A DNA stretch of 64,000 bases from Gadus chalcogrammus. Its lineage: Eukaryota > Chordata > Actinopteri > Gadiformes > Gadidae. Of this stretch, positions 60,470 to 64,000 are shown one piece after another. A program made the translations under genes and the position numbers. Location of the stretch: positions 17,815,980-17,879,979 of the forward strand of contig NC_079414.1 in assembly GCF_026213295.1 (NCBI RefSeq), written 5' to 3'. Under the pieces are notes generated by a model that did not search any database, had not been told where the DNA came from, and worked only from the letters and a program-made list of their open reading frames with translations. The first letter of the stretch is position 1; each line of letters starts with the position of its first letter.

Positions 60470-60765
60470 GAGAGAGACCGCAATTTGCAGGCTGGCAGAG
60501 CAACAGAGGCGCTCGCTCCTCTGCTAATTAAAGCGCTCTGGGAGCGTTTAGCCGGGGCTGCCATTGTGCTCCCCTTCCGAGAGCGCTCCTACTGTACCAT
60601 CTCTCGGGGAGGACAGCGATCAGTCGGAGCGCTTAGAGAGACGGCTGCATTACAGAGGAGAGAGGCTGTGTTGAGCCCTGCAATTGATTCCTCTCTGGGA
60701 TCATTATGGGATGGGTGGGGGAGAGAGACTGCTAATCAATTGTTCTGGCTTCCTTCATAGAAAAC
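60470..60765. promoter_or_regulatory. Candidate conserved non-coding island
   Basis: GC-rich, repeat-free sequence with GCTAATTAAAGCGCTC, GAGCGCTCC, GCAATTGATTCC and GCTAATCAATTG. Looks like vertebrate conserved non-coding DNA. No coding frame is convincing. Confidence 0.28.
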
Positions 60766-60904
60766 TGACTCAGAGAGACATGGAAAGATGAATGGCTAAT
60801 TGTACATAATCATCCTATGTTTTTTTTTCTCTTCATCGGAGACATGGATTAGCGATCTTGTTTAACGCTCTTGTTTAACATTCTTGTGTAGCACTCCACT
60901 CTTA

Positions 60905-61030
60905 ATGTAGTGTAGCAGTGCTGGTGCCTGTGGGACACCCAGCCGAATGGTACCGGGTTCGATCCCCCTACGTCCCCAAGTCTTCCTGTGTTGCGTCTTT
61001 GAATAAAATGCTTCACCTCCAACCTGCTAC
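60905..61030 (+). mobile_element. tRNA-derived SINE
   Basis: TAGCAGTGCTGG (A box, 60913-60924, 11 of 12 consensus positions) and GGTTCGATCCC (B box, 60956-60966, a perfect match) are 43 bases apart, as in a tRNA. AAGTCTTCCTGTGTTGCGTC then TTTGAATAAAATGCTTCACC follows and could be a decayed teleost SINE tail. The best preserved pol III promoter in the window. Confidence 0.7.
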
Positions 61031-61867
61031 AAAACGCTTTGTTTCTGCGTTCACCGTCGCTGTAGTTAAGTCTCTGGTGAAAGACTAAAAAGTTCACACC
61101 TCCTGCGTGAATGAGTGCCTGATATGCATCAGTAGTTAGTGTGTCTCATCCTCTGCAATGTTACCGGAGAACCAGTAGAAGAGGCTCCCGCTGATGTGCT
61201 TCTTTAATACCCGACACGCTCTGTAATGACTTTTGTACTACGGGTTCTTTAATAAGGCCCTGGCCTTTGATATCGCATTGCTTGGAGTTCTCGGGTTGCA
61301 GATTGCAGTTTGCTACTCGTCAACTTCACAAGGTGCACCTTTTTATTGGGCTTCATAACGTGTTGTTTGGTTGTAATTATTCAAAGTAATTCAAAGCACA
61401 AAACATTAAATAGAATGATGATTTTTAATGAAGGAATTTCAAACCCTCACCATTCCCATTGATCTTGCATTGCAAGGTGGGAAAACGTGTCGGGATATGG
61501 AAGCGTGAGTTTGATGACTTCTGACCGGGGATCCGACGTTCCTCTGTGAGGAACACGTAGCTAGTCACTCAGACTCTCCCTCTTCACATCACGGAACGAC
61601 TAATGACTTCGGGACTTACTGTGTTCTCTGACCTCCACACTGCTCTCTCTTCCATCACTGTCATATTTACCCACTTACTGGTGACTTATTTAGCAGGTCA
61701 CTTGACTTGCTGTGGATTTATGATACAGTTCTTCCACAGGCAGCTAGTGGGTTGGTGAATCTTAGCACGCCAGCAGGTCGGCTCTGAGTAAATGGGGGGC
61801 GGAACCAAGAACTTATAGGCCGGGAGTCGAACGCCATACACACTGAACCATCCTATCCCCGCATGGC
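61031..61867. other. Unique sequence, no gene seen
   Basis: Complex sequence. Nothing recognised. Confidence 0.55.
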
Positions 61868-61919
61868 ATGTGTGTGTGTGTGTGTGTGTATAAGTGTGTT
61901 TGTGTGTGTTTGTGAATTT

Positions 61920-62001
<82 letters not shown>

Positions 62002-62008
62002 TTGCGTT

Positions 62009-62078
<70 letters not shown>

Positions 62079-62095
62079 TGTGTGTGTGTGTGTGT

Positions 62096-62176
<81 letters not shown>

Positions 62177-62243
62177 TGTTTGTGTGTGTGTGTGTGAGTG
62201 TTTGTGTGTGTATGCGCGGGTGTGAGAGTGTGTGTTTGTGTGT
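61868..62243. repeat. Long (TG)n microsatellite cluster
   Basis: About 375 bases of TG with occasional TA, TTTG, GCG and CTG breaks. The largest dinucleotide cluster in the window. Confidence 0.97.
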
Positions 62244-62711
62244 ATGTTTGTGTTGGCACTGATTCAAATAAGCCCTATGTTATGCATTCAGGTGTGGGCA
62301 AACTGCACATTGAATATGTACTCTAAATCTTTAAAACGATGATGAGCAGAACAATATTGTCGGTGCAGGGAAGCATAAATACGAGTTAGGCTATTCTCTG
62401 TACCAGCCGTCAGGCTTCGCTCCTGGTAAAGTGTTTTGTATTTTTTTCCAGTGACACATCCACTCCACAGACGTTTCACCGGAAGCTACAACACAAGGCC
62501 TTCCTAAGTACTATGCCGCAGTCATCAGTAAAAGTCACATGGTGATTTTTTCCTGCAGTTCATTAGTCATCCCACCAAACCCATCCGAGTCCATAATCAC
62601 TACTTTACTGAGATGACATTTGAAATAATCGAGGGTAATCATTTCCTAACCAACATAGTAATAAATTAACCCATGTATAATTCATGCAGTTCTTCTATGG
62701 ATTTGAATTAG
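62244..62711. other. Unique sequence, no gene seen
   Basis: Complex sequence. Nothing recognised. Confidence 0.55.
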
Positions 62712-62765
62712 AGAATGAAACCGGGTTTCCTGCCTGGGCCACTAGACTACACTTCTGTGGGCAGG
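62712..62765 (-). mobile_element. Possible SINE head fragment
   Basis: Minus strand TAGTCTAGTGGC (A-box pattern, 11 of 12 positions) and GGTTTCATTC (decayed B box), but only about 28 bases apart, so an internal deletion must be assumed. Confidence 0.28.
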
Positions 62766-63617
62766 CTACTTGCCGCGATAAAAGCCCTGTGCTTTTTAAG
62801 TATTTATATATTTTCCTGTTACAATAAACTGCCTCGGGATAGTCTCTCAAACTCCTTCTCCTTCTTCTCAAACACAATCTTACAACTCCTATTATTATTA
62901 GAACAGACTCACCCACCATCGTCCTCGGTCAATGCTTTTCTCTCTGCACGCCTCTCCATCACCCATCCTCATCATTATCTTGTTGTGACCTTTGACCCCT
63001 CCTTCCTTGTTCGGGTCTCTTATAAGGGCGTAAAAAGAGAACACATTTAAATGGGCGAAAGGGAGGAAGGAAGAGAGCGTAACACTGAGCGAATGGCTGC
63101 CAAGTTTCAAGATATGCCCAAATTGGATTGCAACAGGAATTACTGTAATGGCTTCATTGGGGCTTATGAGAGCGAGAGGAAGGATGAAGACCTAACTGAA
63201 TATTATCCTTCGTCCATTCCGGCCTATCTGGCAGGGCGCCAGTTGGAAACTGTATGATAGATTGTTCTGGAAATCAGCGGCAGACAGCAGCAACCGCCCA
63301 GTGTTTTGGGAACTGTGCGATAAACATTATGAATATACCCCGCAAGCAGAAAATACGAAATAAAACAATGCAATTAAAAAAAACTTAAAATTTAAATGAA
63401 AACGATTGGGTTTTACAAATGAGGTTGAAACACAGATACTGTCATTTCATCTAGGTTTATGTCTTTATATTTCTAACTGTTTGTGCAGCCAGACCCTCCT
63501 ATGAGCCCTGCCAACAGAATTGAGTAACCCCTCGCCTGAATGAATCCTGCACCAGACACATAGATACATCCTACATTTAGTCTGCAGCGTCTTGAGATAG
63601 GACCAATCTCAAATACA

Positions 63618-63618
<1 letters not shown>
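62766..63618. other. Unique sequence, no gene seen
   Basis: Open frames of up to 111 codons with no domain. Short A runs near 63375-63385. Confidence 0.55.
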
Positions 63619-63793
<175 letters not shown>

Positions 63794-63906
63794 AATTTAT
63801 GAAATACTTCCTCTCCGCTTTCCCCTCTTTTCTCTCTCTCACCGTGAATGCCCTGGGGGGCTCATCTCTCCAACAATTCTACAGTTTGCAATAGCCTGCT
63901 TGTTTA

Positions 63907-64000
63907 CCACACCCACACAAACACACACACACTTATGCGCACACCTACACATACATACCTACACACACACACACACACACACACACACGTACACACACAC
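63907..64000. repeat. (CA)n cluster cut by window end
   Basis: CA-rich with AAACA, CTTATG and ATACATACC breaks. It continues past the window end. Confidence 0.9.

Overview
This is a stretch of vertebrate nuclear DNA, most likely from a ray-finned (teleost) fish. No protein-coding gene, tRNA gene, rRNA gene or CRISPR array can be supported in it. The fish assignment rests on three things: at least five degraded tRNA-derived SINEs whose 3' tails resemble the tail shared by many teleost SINEs; LINE fragments of the L2/Rex-like kind common in teleosts; and a very high load of long, nearly pure (AC/GT)n and (AG/CT)n microsatellites with C/G homopolymers. By hand tally, simple repeats fill about 4-5 kb of the 64 kb. 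Such density is known from cod and its relatives, so a gadiform is a reasonable but unproven guess.

Layout. 0-15 kb: mostly unique AT-rich sequence with four long dinucleotide arrays, SINE remnants at 3.7 and 6.8 kb, a retroelement tail at 11.5 kb, and a 56-bp duplication at 4.0 kb in which each copy holds a perfect DR5 nuclear-receptor motif. 15-24 kb: more GT/AC arrays, a LINE 3' end (21.2 kb), a decayed LINE reverse transcriptase interrupted by an AC microsatellite (21.6-22.5 kb), and an AT-rich satellite of about 37 bp built round ATTGG (23.4-23.8 kb). 24-33 kb: a degenerate 108-bp two-part repeat with telomere-like CCCTAA blocks (27.2-27.7 kb), AC clusters at 29 kb, and a 615-bp TIR transposon that has split a SINE (31.7-32.4 kb). 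33-46 kb: SINE pieces, long polypurine/polypyrimidine tracts, and two minisatellites (about 60 bp at 41.2-41.7 kb; 10 bp at 42.3 kb). 46-64 kb: three or more SINEs, GA and AC arrays, C/G homopolymers, and islands of TAATTA-rich complex sequence.

No genes act together here. The open frames of 60-390 codons lie mostly in simple repeats (poly Thr-His, Cys-Val, Arg-Glu, Ser-Leu) and are artefacts. Several repeat-free islands rich in homeodomain-type cores look like vertebrate conserved non-coding elements, so the window may be an intergenic or intronic regulatory desert near a developmental gene. Only cross-species alignment could show that.
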